Shown: positions 17,446-26,943 of the stretch, piece after piece | Numbering within the stretch: position 1 is the stretch's first letter | Layout: each line of letters starts with the position of its first letter | From: Bacteroidales bacterium | GTDB lineage: Bacteria; Bacteroidota; Bacteroidia; Bacteroidales; Tenuifilaceae | Direction: 5' to 3' | Assembly (NCBI GenBank): GCA_013376985.1 | Contig: JACABB010000020.1 | Location: forward strand, 1,637 to 63,759 | Length of the DNA: 62,123 bases | Made by a program: the position numbers and the translations under genes | The notes under the pieces: generated by a model | Told to the model about the DNA's origin: nothing | The model's database searches: none | The model's input: only the letters and a program-made list of their open reading frames with translations

Positions 17446-19434
17446 TTATTCCACTTCCACCTTTGCCCTCATCGATTCCCAAATAACATATCCGCAGATT
17501 ACCAAGAACATGCCAAATCCAATAATACCGGCAGCATTAGACTCAAACCACTCCTGGTTTATATAGTTTACTCCAACAAACTTAAGTAGCGCACTTACAA
17601 CTCCCATTAATGCACCTCCGGCAATAAAGCCTGAAGCAACTAGTGTTCCACGCTCTCTGCGTGCTTTATTTAGCTTAGCATCTTTGCTTCTAGTTGAAAC
17701 GATATGTGCAATAATACCACCTACCAACAAAGGAGCAGTCAGCTGAATTGGTAAAAACATACCCAATGCAAAAGCTAAAGCAGGGATACCAATCATGGTT
17801 AATGTAAGCGAAAGGAATGCACCAGCAGTATAAAGTAACCATGGAGCAGGTTTGCCCGACATCATTGGCTCAATAACAGCAGCCATAGCATTTGCTTGAG
17901 GGGCAACAAGTGCATTAGGACCTGTAAAACCATAAGTTTTATTCAACAGAATAATAACTCCACCAACAGTTGCTGCGGAAACAAAGGTTCCTACAAACTT
18001 CCATGTTTCCTGCTTATAGGGTGAAGTTCCTAACCAGTAACCAATTTTAAGGTCGGTAACAAATCCACCAGCCATCGAAAGCGCAGTACAAACCACCCCA
18101 CCAATTATAAGTGCAGCAATCATTCCCGATGTACCAGAAAGCCCTACAGATGTTAGAATAATACATGCAATTATCAGAGTCATTAGCGTCATTCCCGAAA
18201 CAGGGTTAGTACCAACAATTGCAATTGCATTAGCAGCAACGGTTGTAAATAGAAAAGAAATTATCATAACAATTGCAAGGCCAACAAGGGCTTGAGTCAA
18301 GTTATGAAGAACACCAAATTGGAAGAAGATAAATATAACAACCATTGCAAGTAGTATACCTCCTGCGATAATAGACATTGGTAGATCCCTACGAGTACGA
18401 AGTTCTTCTTTTGTAATTGATTTATTTTTACCAAAGATTTCGGTTACTGCTAAGCCAAAAGCTTTCTTAATAATACCTGATGAACGGATAATGCCAATAA
18501 TACCAGCCATAGCAATACCGCCGATACCTATAGGACGAACATAGTTCGCAAAAATTTCCTCTGCCGACATCGCTGAAAGGATGCTAGTGGTATTGAAACC
18601 AACTGGGATTGTCATTCCTGGTGCTAAGTAGTTGATAATTGGTATCAGAACCAACCATGCTACAAATGATCCAGCCGCAATTATTGCGGTATATTGTAAT
18701 CCGATTAAGTAACCGATTCCCATTACTGCTGCACCAACATTAAGTTTAAAAACAATCTTTGCTTTATCGGCGAGTAGCGCACCAACGGAAACAACCCTTG
18801 TGGTAATTACTTCGCTCCACCATCCAAAGGTTGCAATAATAAAATCGTAGATACCACCAATCAGCATACTTACAACAAGCAATTTTGCTTGGCTTCCACC
18901 CTTTTCGCCAGAAACTAGTACTTCTGTAGTTGCAGTTGCCTCAGGAAAGGGAAGTTTCCCATGCATATCGGATACAAAATATTTACGGAATGGGATAAGG
19001 AATAAAATACCCAAAACACCGCCTAATAATGATGATAGGAATACTTTATAGAATTCAGCATCAAGCTTAAGGATATACAATGCAGGAAGGGTAAAAATAG
19101 CACCAGCTACAATAACCCCAGAGCTAGCACCAATACTCTGAATAATTACATTCTCACCAAGTGCACCTTTACGTTTAAAAACGGTTGATAGTCCTACAGC
19201 AATAATTGCTACAGGGATTGCGGCCTCAAATACCTGCCCTACTTTTAACCCAAGATAGGCAGCTGCGGCAGAAAATAGTATTGCCATCAATAGCCCAAGT
19301 GTAACAGACCAAATATTTACCTCGGGTACTTTCTTAGTTGGCGACATTATGGGTTGATACTCTTCACCCTCCTTTAATTCTGTATAGGCATTATCGGGTA
19401 GCCCTTTAATTTTTTCAACAGGTTCTTGCGACAT
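17446..19434 (-). CDS. OPT-family oligopeptide transporter
   Basis: 662 residues, with about 15 membrane segments. Family features include ANIWSVTLGLLMAILFSAAAAYLGLKVGQVFEAAIP, the GENVIIQSIG segment, KLPFPEATATTEVL, and GGFVTDLKIGYWLGTSP. OPT carriers move peptides or metal chelates, driven by protons. The last residues (KVEVE) are encoded by a CCACTTCCACC repeat, like the tails of TatD and the response regulator. It lies upstream of pepT in the same direction, possibly one peptide-use unit. Confidence 0.92.
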   Translation of the reverse strand: MSQEPVEKIKGLPDNAYTELKEGEEYQPIMSPTKKVPEVNIWSVTLGLLMAILFSAAAAYLGLKVGQVFEAAIPVAIIAVGLSTVFKRKGALGENVIIQSIGASSGVIVAGAIFTLPALYILKLDAEFYKVFLSSLLGGVLGILFLIPFRKYFVSDMHGKLPFPEATATTEVLVSGEKGGSQAKLLVVSMLIGGIYDFIIATFGWWSEVITTRVVSVGALLADKAKIVFKLNVGAAVMGIGYLIGLQYTAIIAAGSFVAWLVLIPIINYLAPGMTIPVGFNTTSILSAMSAEEIFANYVRPIGIGGIAMAGIIGIIRSSGIIKKAFGLAVTEIFGKNKSITKEELRTRRDLPMSIIAGGILLAMVVIFIFFQFGVLHNLTQALVGLAIVMIISFLFTTVAANAIAIVGTNPVSGMTLMTLIIACIILTSVGLSGTSGMIAALIIGGVVCTALSMAGGFVTDLKIGYWLGTSPYKQETWKFVGTFVSAATVGGVIILLNKTYGFTGPNALVAPQANAMAAVIEPMMSGKPAPWLLYTAGAFLSLTLTMIGIPALAFALGMFLPIQLTAPLLVGGIIAHIVSTRSKDAKLNKARRERGTLVASGFIAGGALMGVVSALLKFVGVNYINQEWFESNAAGIIGFGMFLVICGYVIWESMRAKVEVE

Positions 19435-19527
19435 AGTTACTTATTATTTGGTTTAAGTTTTAGAGTTTGATTGGTTTCAAATGTAGGAAATTTAGTTTAT
19501 AGTATTTTGCTTAGTGTTTAGTGTTTG

Positions 19528-19587
19528 GTTATTTGTTATTGAGTTATTTGTTATTGAGTTATTTGTTATTGAGTTATTCGCAATTGA
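19528..19587. repeat. 15-bp tandem repeat, four copies
   Basis: GTTATTTGTTATTGA repeats exactly at 19528-19542, 19543-19557 and 19558-19572, with a diverged fourth copy (GTTATTCGCAATTGA) to 19587. It is followed by a CTTTCCACTTTCCACT tract up to the pgeF stop. Confidence 0.9.
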
Positions 19588-19618
19588 ATTATTTTTTCTT
19601 TCCACTTTCCACTTTCCA

Positions 19619-20458
19619 CTAAACAATCATTATTGCTGCTCCAAATCGTCCTTTATCGCCTGCACGTGCCGAGAAGAAAAATTTATTATGACATTTTGTA
19701 CAAAGACTTGCAATTTCAATATTATTGGGCTTAACGCCAGCATCAACAAGAGTTCTACGATTAGCCCCCCAAAGGTCAAAAACGGGTTTTACAAATTTAT
19801 AACTTGGAAAAATAAGTCCTTCCGTTGTTCCAAAAGCATCTTTCACCATCGATACAACCTCTTCGCCAACCTCGTAGCAGCACGAGCCAATGGATGGGCC
19901 AATTCCAACAACAATATCAGAAGGGTTTGAGCCGTACTCATCGCGAAACGTTTTAATCACCTCGGCGGGAATTTTGGCAACCGTTCCCTTCCATCCAGCA
20001 TGAGCAGCACCAATAGCCTTTTTTACAGGATCGAGGAAAAGAATTGGAACACAATCTGCTGCTTGGGTAAACAGGCAAATTCCCTTCCTATTGGTTACCA
20101 TAGCATCAACATCACACAGGTACGATGAACGTTCAAAAGCACCCTTGCCTTTATCTTCTTCCTTAACAACAGCAACCACTTTACCATGCACCTGCGATGC
20201 AAAAACATACGAATTGGGCGAGAACCCAAATTGCTCCGCAAGCTGTTTCCTATTGCTAAGAACAATACCATTATCAACAGGCCCATTTAAGCCAATAGTA
20301 AAATAGTTTTGGGTTGATGGTGGTAGGGACTGATTCCTTGTTGTAACAAAATGCTGAATTGAACTATTAAACGCTTTTAAAACCTCGAATTGAGCAAAAG
20401 GAAGGCTTTGAGAATTATCAAAAATCATTTGGTTTTCTGTTTGATATCTAAGAAACAA
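19619..20458 (-). CDS. pgeF: Multicopper-oxidase-like laccase-domain protein (PgeF/YfiH family purine nucleoside phosphorylase)
   Basis: 279 residues as opened; Met11 (MIFDN) is an equally good start. Family motifs include FASQVHGKVVAVV, CDVDAMVTNRKGICLFTQAADCVPILF, AAHAGWKGTVAKIPAEVI and GIGPSIGSCCYEVGEEV, which give the His-Cys-His metal site. Members phosphorolyse purine nucleosides and deaminate adenosine, and some edit peptidoglycan. It lies between the OPT gene and the M1 aminopeptidase on the same strand. Confidence 0.92.
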   Translation of the reverse strand: MFLRYQTENQMIFDNSQSLPFAQFEVLKAFNSSIQHFVTTRNQSLPPSTQNYFTIGLNGPVDNGIVLSNRKQLAEQFGFSPNSYVFASQVHGKVVAVVKEEDKGKGAFERSSYLCDVDAMVTNRKGICLFTQAADCVPILFLDPVKKAIGAAHAGWKGTVAKIPAEVIKTFRDEYGSNPSDIVVGIGPSIGSCCYEVGEEVVSMVKDAFGTTEGLIFPSYKFVKPVFDLWGANRRTLVDAGVKPNNIEIASLCTKCHNKFFFSARAGDKGRFGAAIMIV

Positions 20459-20558
20459 AGAAAGAAAAATGGTTTAAAACACCCGATCCAAAAATCAAAT
20501 TTAATCGCAAAATACACCACCCCTACTCCTCTTATCAACTTATTTACTTATCCCCTTA

Positions 20559-23129
20559 TTATCTACATCCCGCCGCCCTCCTCAAATTATCAACCGATTG
20601 AACCACTTTATCCCTTAAACTCTTCTGCAACCCCTGATTATCCTTCAACCACAAATCAACAACTTGGTAAGCCTCCTTTGAGCTATAGCCCCAGAAAGTA
20701 GCCTCAAGCCACGATTTTGGGAAAAAAATATCACCAGTTCTCTGAATCTCGGGCAAAAGATCAAGCGATGGCTTAATATACTTTACTGAATAGCTAGCCC
20801 TTAAAGGATGATGTAAGTAGTGAAGAGCCTCAATAACCCAAAACTCAGGCCTACGATTTGCAGAAATAGCTAAACTTTTAAAAAATATATCGCATTTTGC
20901 GATATCTGGGGTAACCCCACTCCTTACAAACCTAAACTTAGCCAAACGATCAGCATTCTTAATCCTCAATTCCTGAGCGTTGAGAATGCTATCCGTATTG
21001 CCAAAATTACGAACAGCCAGCTCATAGGCAAGCGTCATATAATCCTGCTCATCAAGCTTAACACCCTTAATCGGCATATCGTTATTCCAAACCCTGAAAA
21101 TTTGTCGCTTTGCCCCATCGCTTAAGGCAACCCTTATAAAAGTTTTGAATAGTGGCTTTCGCTCATCATCACCAATATTACTGGAATATAAAAGCCAAAA
21201 AAGGCTGCCCTCCAAGTGTGTACAATTCTTCTGCCGCTGCTCCTCGGTAAAAAACTTCCACCACACCACCTCAAGCGTATTAAGCAAATACTGGCGCATT
21301 TGTGGCTCAGTCTCCCTCATCAGGCTCGAAAACAGGTATGTGTAATACTCACTGGCATCAACCCTACCGTTTAGGAAAAGCTCGTTGAGCATCACGAACC
21401 ACGAAGCACGCGCAAGATTATCCTTAATTGTAAATGCCCCATTTAGCAGCATTTGCAGCGATAGCGAATCGGGACAAAACGTGCCATACCCCTTACCATC
21501 AGAGTTTGGGAGAATCGGGCTGTTTAGAGGTTTATTGCTAAGCAGTTGAACAACCGCTGTATCGCTCGTCATCCCTACATTGTACACGTGCCTTTCATCT
21601 CGAATATTTTGGGTAACGCTGAACTTCATACCCATTTTTGATGATTTCTTTCCCGCTTTCGATTGAATCAAGCTATAGCTACCGATGCTCCCATTGCTGC
21701 CAAAGGTAACGTTCGAAGTAATTTGGGGCATCCCCGGCATATCTACCCAAACTTTGCTCCATTCAGCTAGATTTTGAGATGTAAGCGGGTCAAGAATCGA
21801 TACCAAATCCTCCCAATCAGCATTGCCCATGCTGTACATCTGCAAATATTGTCTAAGGCCTTTTTTGAAAGGCTCCTCTCCCATCAGCATCTCAAGCTGC
21901 ATCATCATAATTGGAGCCTTATTGTAAATAATATCACCGTAGAGCGATCCTGCAAACAGCAGGTTATCAAGCCGCTGCCTTATTGGGTTTGCCCCCTCCG
22001 TCCTATCAACCGAGTATGCCTGTGGGTAGTGCGATAGCAAAAAGTTAAGCTGATGATTGATATTGGGGTACTGCGGATTCACAATCTTATCGGCCATAAA
22101 CCCAGCAAAAACCTCCTTTAGCCAAACATCGTTGAACCAGCGCATGGTAACCAAATCGCCAAACCATTGATGCGAAACCTCATGGGCTATAAGGTTTGCC
22201 TGACGCAATTTCTGATTCACCGATGGATTCTCATCCAAAAACAGCTGCGAATCGCGGTAGTATATCGCCCCAGGGTGCTCCATTCCGCTGTACTGAAAAT
22301 CGGGGATTAGAATGATATCCAACTTCCCAAAAGGGTAATCAATGCCCGTATAATCCTTTAGCCAGCTAAGCGAATGGAAATGTGAATTGAAGATTGCATC
22401 GAGGTTACGCCTAACTTTTAAGCTATCGTTTTCACGGTGATATAGCGTGATAGACCTTCCATTCTGGGTACGACAGATAGTATCGAACTTACCCGCAACA
22501 AAAGCAAAAAGATAAGTGCTTAACGGCCTTGTTGCCCCAAATAGAAGGGTTTTAGTTGAGTCCTTGGTGGTAGTTTGCATCAATGCTCCGTTTGTTACGG
22601 CCGTCCACGATTTAGGAATATCCAGCGAAAGCTGATAAATAGCCTTTAAATCGGGCTGATCGAAGCACGGGAAAGCCGTTGAAGCCCTATCGGGAACAAA
22701 AAGGGTGTAAAGAAAATCCTCCTTCCGATTCAACGAACCCTCACCAGCAATAAAATCAATGGACACGCTGTTCTCCCCCTGCTTCACTCGCCCCTTTGGG
22801 ATAACAATATGTCCATTCCTAAAACGATACCTTATCTCGTCCCCATCAATACTTACCGCCTTGATATTCAACTCATCCACCCTAAAATCCAGCACAACAT
22901 CACTCCTCTCCTTCGCTTTAAACGCTATATCCGCCTTACCAACAATCTTTTCTGATTTATTCTGCGGGATAAAAAAGTGCAACGAGTAGCTAACTTTACT
23001 AATCAGCTCCTTCCGCTCCTTTGCCAGCTGAAGCGACACGCCATTCTCGGGAGATTTGGTGCAACTAGATAGAACAATGCCTGTGAATAGCAGTATTATA
23101 GGTAAAAATCGAATGGTTTTCATATTCAA
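20559..23129 (-). CDS. M1-family aminopeptidase, lipoprotein
   Basis: 856 residues. A lipoprotein signal peptide ends in LSSC at about residue 23. The exopeptidase motif is YSGMEHPGAIYY, replacing GAMEN with GMEHP, and the zinc site HEVSHQWFGDLVT (about 315-327) has its Glu ligand in WLKEVFAGF. It resembles bacterial aminopeptidase N, with a long helical C-terminal domain, and is probably anchored in the outer or inner membrane facing outward. A copy of the dispersed palindrome sits in frame at 20889-20903 (I-A-K-C-D). It complements the other M1 enzyme at 7147-9066. Confidence 0.93.
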   Translation of the reverse strand: MNMKTIRFLPIILLFTGIVLSSCTKSPENGVSLQLAKERKELISKVSYSLHFFIPQNKSEKIVGKADIAFKAKERSDVVLDFRVDELNIKAVSIDGDEIRYRFRNGHIVIPKGRVKQGENSVSIDFIAGEGSLNRKEDFLYTLFVPDRASTAFPCFDQPDLKAIYQLSLDIPKSWTAVTNGALMQTTTKDSTKTLLFGATRPLSTYLFAFVAGKFDTICRTQNGRSITLYHRENDSLKVRRNLDAIFNSHFHSLSWLKDYTGIDYPFGKLDIILIPDFQYSGMEHPGAIYYRDSQLFLDENPSVNQKLRQANLIAHEVSHQWFGDLVTMRWFNDVWLKEVFAGFMADKIVNPQYPNINHQLNFLLSHYPQAYSVDRTEGANPIRQRLDNLLFAGSLYGDIIYNKAPIMMMQLEMLMGEEPFKKGLRQYLQMYSMGNADWEDLVSILDPLTSQNLAEWSKVWVDMPGMPQITSNVTFGSNGSIGSYSLIQSKAGKKSSKMGMKFSVTQNIRDERHVYNVGMTSDTAVVQLLSNKPLNSPILPNSDGKGYGTFCPDSLSLQMLLNGAFTIKDNLARASWFVMLNELFLNGRVDASEYYTYLFSSLMRETEPQMRQYLLNTLEVVWWKFFTEEQRQKNCTHLEGSLFWLLYSSNIGDDERKPLFKTFIRVALSDGAKRQIFRVWNNDMPIKGVKLDEQDYMTLAYELAVRNFGNTDSILNAQELRIKNADRLAKFRFVRSGVTPDIAKCDIFFKSLAISANRRPEFWVIEALHYLHHPLRASYSVKYIKPSLDLLPEIQRTGDIFFPKSWLEATFWGYSSKEAYQVVDLWLKDNQGLQKSLRDKVVQSVDNLRRAAGCR
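20889..20903. repeat. Dispersed palindrome ATCGCA-N3-TGCGAT (copy 4, inside a gene)
   Basis: Exact copy with TTT on the plus strand, inside the M1 lipoprotein gene. Read on the gene strand it is ATC GCA AAA TGC GAT, coding I-A-K-C-D, the same frame as the copy in the TonB receptor. Confidence 0.85.
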
Positions 23130-23331
23130 TCTAAGGCTTAAAGTTTCGGAATAAAGATAAATAAAACTCTAATGTTTAGAGTTAGGATGATAACCCACAT
23201 TACGTCTAAAATCAACATTCGTTGCTCCTTGCTCTTAAATCTTTGTGCAACTTTGTGTAATACTTTGAGAACCTTTGTGTAATAGCTATTCCACAAAAAA
23301 CACAAAGTAGTCACAAAACACACAAAGTAAT

Positions 23332-23427
23332 ATGCAGCAATTAAATGAGAATGAACTTTCTAACATCATACTTAGAATGCATGAGTTGCAAAATTTCAAG
23401 AGCTCAAGAAATAGTTTGATAGTTTAA
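23332..23427 (+). pseudogene. Short frame resembling the start of a GxxExxY-type protein
   Basis: 31 codons from ATG, MQQLNENELSNIILRMHEL and on, then a stop. The beginning resembles the N-terminus of GxxExxY-family proteins (NENELS-x-I-I), which in this phylum often follow CTTTGTG/CACAAAG-rich leaders like the one at 23240-23325. The remainder of the family is absent. The rest of 23130-23673 shows no other gene I can support. Low certainty. Confidence 0.3.
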
Positions 23428-23673
23428 ACAGAATACTATACTTTTATAAGAATATCAAATTCCAGATCTATATACTCAAAGTGGGTGGTATGGTTGGAAA
23501 AACTAAACATATAAACGAGTTTTTGACAATTGTAATGCTTCGCAATTTGGTAGATATTTGGTGCCGGAAAGAAGCAGACAACAGGTTTGACGACAAGAAA
23601 AAAATATGACGTAATAATCAAGCAAACAGGTAAATAATTTAAATAAACAAAAAAACCAAATGCAAAATCAAAA

Positions 23674-25704
23674 ATGAAAATCACTAAAATAATGTTCGAT
23701 GAATCACAAACATCAAAGATGGGGCTAAGAGAAATAAAGTTAGATCGGTTAGGTAGTGTTGTCGCATTAATAGGGAAAAATGGTTCTGGCAAAACTAGAA
23801 TATTAAACTTTATCGAGAATAACTTTGATGAAATTGCGAATATTAATTCATTTCTTAAATCTGATCTAAATAAAGATTCAAAAGGAACTTATAATAATAG
23901 AATCCCTCTACAGGACATTGATACTATTAATCAAGAATTATTTGATTATAAATTAAATCGATTAAGAGAACTGAGAGGAAAAGTTAAAACTAGATCAAGG
24001 TTAGAAGAAAAACATTCACTTGAAAAAGAAATAAATGAATTAGAAATAGAATTGAAAAAACCAATAAAAGAAACTTTGGTTATTCCCGAATATATAAAAA
24101 AAGGTTTCAAACTAGCACTGACCAACAATGATATATATACTCAATTAAAAAGTAACTTTGTCAAAAGAATCAGATATGATGAGATAAGACAACTACAAGA
24201 TGTAATAACAAAAAATGATGAGGTTAATAATTCATTTGAACAGTTAATTGAGAGCATTGTAGACGAAGCGGAATATAATGAACTTGGTAGTTTGTACAAA
24301 AGCTCATTACGTTTTTTAAGAAAACTCCCAAATCAACTTGCCTTGGATTGGATTGATTGTTTAGGAGATACTAAAAAATTTGAAAAAAGGGTTGCTTTTA
24401 TTAGGTACAAAGCCTTAAAAGCAATATTTGATCAAATGTTTGGAAAAACACTTGAATGGAAAACAAAAAGTATTAAGAAAAATATTACAGAAGATGGCGT
24501 TGAGAGCACCATCACTGGATTTTGGCATATTAACAATAGGGATTTTAATTATTCTGAATTTTCTGAAGGAGAAAAAACTCTTTTTGCTTTTGTCTTACTA
24601 TTTTTTTTAATGAGTCAAAATAAAAATATCAGACTGAAGGAAAGCATAATAATTATTGACGAGCCAGAATTGCATTTACATCCTGATGCTGAAATTGATT
24701 TAATTAAGGGGATCAGAAATATTATTGCAGATAGTGGGCAACTATGGATCGCAACCCATTCATTGAACATACTTTCTCATTTAAATTACGATGAGGTTTT
24801 TGTAGTAAAAGATGGACAAATATTTCATCCATCACGGACAATTCAAAAGGAAGCCTTAACTGAGCTTATGCAGATTGAGGATAGAGTTCAAAAACTCACT
24901 GAATTTCTTATATCTATTTCAGAATGGTCATTCTCTCATTTTATAATAGAATGTTTTACCAATCCTGATGTAATAGAGATCGCTGGTGAAGATGATCCTC
25001 AGATAAAAACATTTAAAGAGATCATAAAATCAAAAGCAAATGGTAAAAATTCCCTTTTGCTAGATTTTGGTGCCGGAAAAGGTAGATTACTTGAAAAGTC
25101 ATTTTATGATGAAAAGTTTAAAGAGGTTGTTGAATGTTCTGCCCTTGAACCCCAAAAAGAGTATCATAAATTATTATCTTCCAAAGGAATAAAAAAGATT
25201 TATAGCTCACATAAAGAATTACCAAAAAAAACATTTGATTTTATTGTTTTATGCAATGTTCTCCATGAAATTGAATTGAGTCAATGGATTCCGACAATAA
25301 ATAGTATAATCGAATCATTAAATATTTCTGGACATTTATTGATTATTGAAGCAAAAATTTTGTCCAAGGGGGAAAAAGTTGGGAAACTTGGCTATTTTCT
25401 CCTAGATCAATATGAGATTCAAATACTATTCAATTTGAATCAAACTCCTAAAATTTTAAAACATGCAGATATAAGTGACAGCATAACAAGTGTATTGATT
25501 CCTAAAAATAATTTAGAACTCATTACAAAAGAAGACGTGCTAAAAACATTGAAAGCTCTGGAGGCTAATACACTTTATAAAATCGAAGAACTAAGAAAAA
25601 AAGCAGATGAATTTAATTCAAACAATAAGTTAGGCAGAGAAGCAGCTTTTTTATCCCAATTACATATTAACTCAAGACTAGCGTTGAAATATTTTGAAAA
25701 TTAA
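23674..25704 (+). CDS. ABC-type (RecF/OLD-like) ATPase fused to a SAM-dependent methyltransferase
   Basis: 676 residues. The N-terminal ATPase has Walker A GKNGSGKT (34-41), a charged coiled-coil-like insertion (about 85-200), the ABC signature SEFSEGEKTL (294-303), Walker B IIIIDEPELHLHP (325-337) and the H-loop ATHS (360-363). From about 455 a class I methyltransferase begins: motif I LLLDFGAGKGRLLE (461-474), an acidic loop with LEP (491-493), then FDFIVLCNVLHEI (521-533) and GHLLIIEAK. There is no TOPRIM or nuclease motif. The gene looks more AT-rich than its neighbours, stands alone, and is flanked by remnants. SMC-like ATPases of this kind are common in phage defence. The fusion's role is unknown to me. 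Confidence 0.85.
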   Translation: MKITKIMFDESQTSKMGLREIKLDRLGSVVALIGKNGSGKTRILNFIENNFDEIANINSFLKSDLNKDSKGTYNNRIPLQDIDTINQELFDYKLNRLRELRGKVKTRSRLEEKHSLEKEINELEIELKKPIKETLVIPEYIKKGFKLALTNNDIYTQLKSNFVKRIRYDEIRQLQDVITKNDEVNNSFEQLIESIVDEAEYNELGSLYKSSLRFLRKLPNQLALDWIDCLGDTKKFEKRVAFIRYKALKAIFDQMFGKTLEWKTKSIKKNITEDGVESTITGFWHINNRDFNYSEFSEGEKTLFAFVLLFFLMSQNKNIRLKESIIIIDEPELHLHPDAEIDLIKGIRNIIADSGQLWIATHSLNILSHLNYDEVFVVKDGQIFHPSRTIQKEALTELMQIEDRVQKLTEFLISISEWSFSHFIIECFTNPDVIEIAGEDDPQIKTFKEIIKSKANGKNSLLLDFGAGKGRLLEKSFYDEKFKEVVECSALEPQKEYHKLLSSKGIKKIYSSHKELPKKTFDFIVLCNVLHEIELSQWIPTINSIIESLNISGHLLIIEAKILSKGEKVGKLGYFLLDQYEIQILFNLNQTPKILKHADISDSITSVLIPKNNLELITKEDVLKTLKALEANTLYKIEELRKKADEFNSNNKLGREAAFLSQLHINSRLALKYFEN

Positions 25705-26530
25705 TATAGATATCAGTCAATAAGGAAAAAAGAACAACTGCCAACAATCGAAGTAGGCAGCCGATAGGCTAAAAGCACCTATTAGCGCGGATTTAGCAAA
25801 GCGCAATCCGAACTAAAACAAACCAAGCACCAAACATTAAACCTAGCCGTAATAAGTTAGGTTTAATGTTAAATATGTATTTACAATGCCGCAAAAGACA
25901 TCTACAAGAAAAATAGAATAACCATTCTTGCATTGCTAAATAACTACAAAACCAAGGTTACACCCTAAACTTAAAACCCTACCCAAACAGCAACCATTCA
26001 ATTGCCCCGCACTTCAGGGCGGGGACACGGTAAACAGGCAAACAAAATTTAGGGCTTCAGCCCTTTTTTCCAATTACCCCCCCCGCTCGGTTTAGATTAG
26101 CGAAGCGTATCTAAGTCGTAATTAACCGAACGGAGTGAGCTCATCGAAGATAAACAGCGCTCTCCTGACCGCACCAATTCAAAATAAAAATCCTCCATTC
26201 AATAAGATAATAAGGTTGAAACCTCGTACAAACCACATCATCCTACTAAGGTCAAATATCTGAAAATAAGGTTTCAAAACCTTAATAGAAAAATAAGCAA
26301 CCCATGAAATTAACCTTATCACCTTATTTTATTAACATACCCAAGAGGCATGTTCTAACGTCTAAGAGATAAGTCCTAACGCTTGTGAGGTACACAGTTT
26401 TGTCAGATATGTCCTAACGCCTGTCCTTTATAGAGTTCCGATCTCTTGGAGAGATTGGAACTCTTAACTATCCCATTAAATTGGGTTTAGAAAAGCCAAA
26501 CGGTGTGTCGGGTTTTTATCCGACACTCTG
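25705..26530. other. Gene-free palindrome-rich stretch
   Basis: No credible gene. It contains CGGATT...AATCCG near 25789-25810 and a 13-bp perfect stem AACATTAAACCTA (25833-25845) / TAGGTTTAATGTT (25858-25870) with a 12-nt loop. There is also AGGGCT-TC-AGCCCT with a T run (26051-26070), three copies of ATGTCCTAACGCCTG-like text (about 26350, 26371, 26409), a 15-bp hairpin at 26432-26464, and GTGTCGG...CCGACAC near 26506-26527. It looks like an accumulation of repeats at the edge of an island. Confidence 0.6.
26432..26464. repeat. GAGTTCC hairpin family (copy 1)
   Basis: AGAGTTCCGATCTCT (26432-26446) and AGAGATTGGAACTCT (26450-26464), 15-bp arms with a single G-T mismatch and a 3-nt loop. It shares AGAGTTCCGA and GGAACTCT with the hairpins at 46464-46498 and 50078-50112. 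Confidence 0.7.
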
Positions 26531-26734
26531 CTAACATTGGAATTTTGAATATGCTAAGTTCGGTTTCATAGGATCTTTCTTATTTTCTGTTGATCGCATT
26601 CTCCATTCGGCTGAATCGGTGCATACTGCACGGTAAATCAATATTCCACTTCTACCAACCACTGGGGCTAATGTGTAAATTAGAGAGTTTTTAATATTTT
26701 TGTAACAGTTTATCGTAGGATAAATATTCGGCTC
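26531..26734 (-). pseudogene. Gene fragment without a start
   Basis: A 67-codon frame opened by a stop, with no start codon, ending in TAG at 26531-26533. The translation is protein-like (APVVGRSGILIYRAVCTD, later SAEWRMRSTENKKDPMK). It may be the C-terminal end of a lost gene. I do not recognise the family. Confidence 0.35.
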
Positions 26735-26767
26735 TTAACTCCCAAACGGTTTTTAGCAGCAATCGTT

Positions 26768-26857
26768 ATGGGCAAGTTTAAGGAGGGACATAACAGACAG
26801 GCACTAGGTTGTTCTGACACTTATTGGAAATCATTACTAACTTCAAGAGAAAAATAG
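26768..26857 (+). pseudogene. Possible transposase N-terminal remnant
   Basis: 29 codons beginning MGKFKEGHNRQ. This resembles the start of IS1182-type transposases (KFK-x-x-NRQ), but the similarity stops after about 11 residues and the frame ends. It could be chance. Confidence 0.2.
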
Positions 26858-26943
26858 AAAGTGGAGACCAGAAACCACTATACAAAAACGGGGTGGTACC
26901 GAAAAACCTTATGAGTAGGAATAAAATATTTTATTAAATAGAA

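Noticed and set aside
19514-19930. 138-codon plus-strand frame
   Set aside because: Begins in the 15-bp tandem repeat (repetitive VIELF text) and runs antisense to pgeF.
23436-23792. 118-codon minus-strand frame over the start of the ATPase-methyltransferase gene
   Set aside because: Phe/Ile-rich antisense of AT-rich DNA; overlaps the better supported plus-strand gene.
25741-25870. Retron-type or other structured RNA next to the ATPase gene
   Set aside because: No reverse transcriptase in the window; the stems alone do not define a known RNA class.
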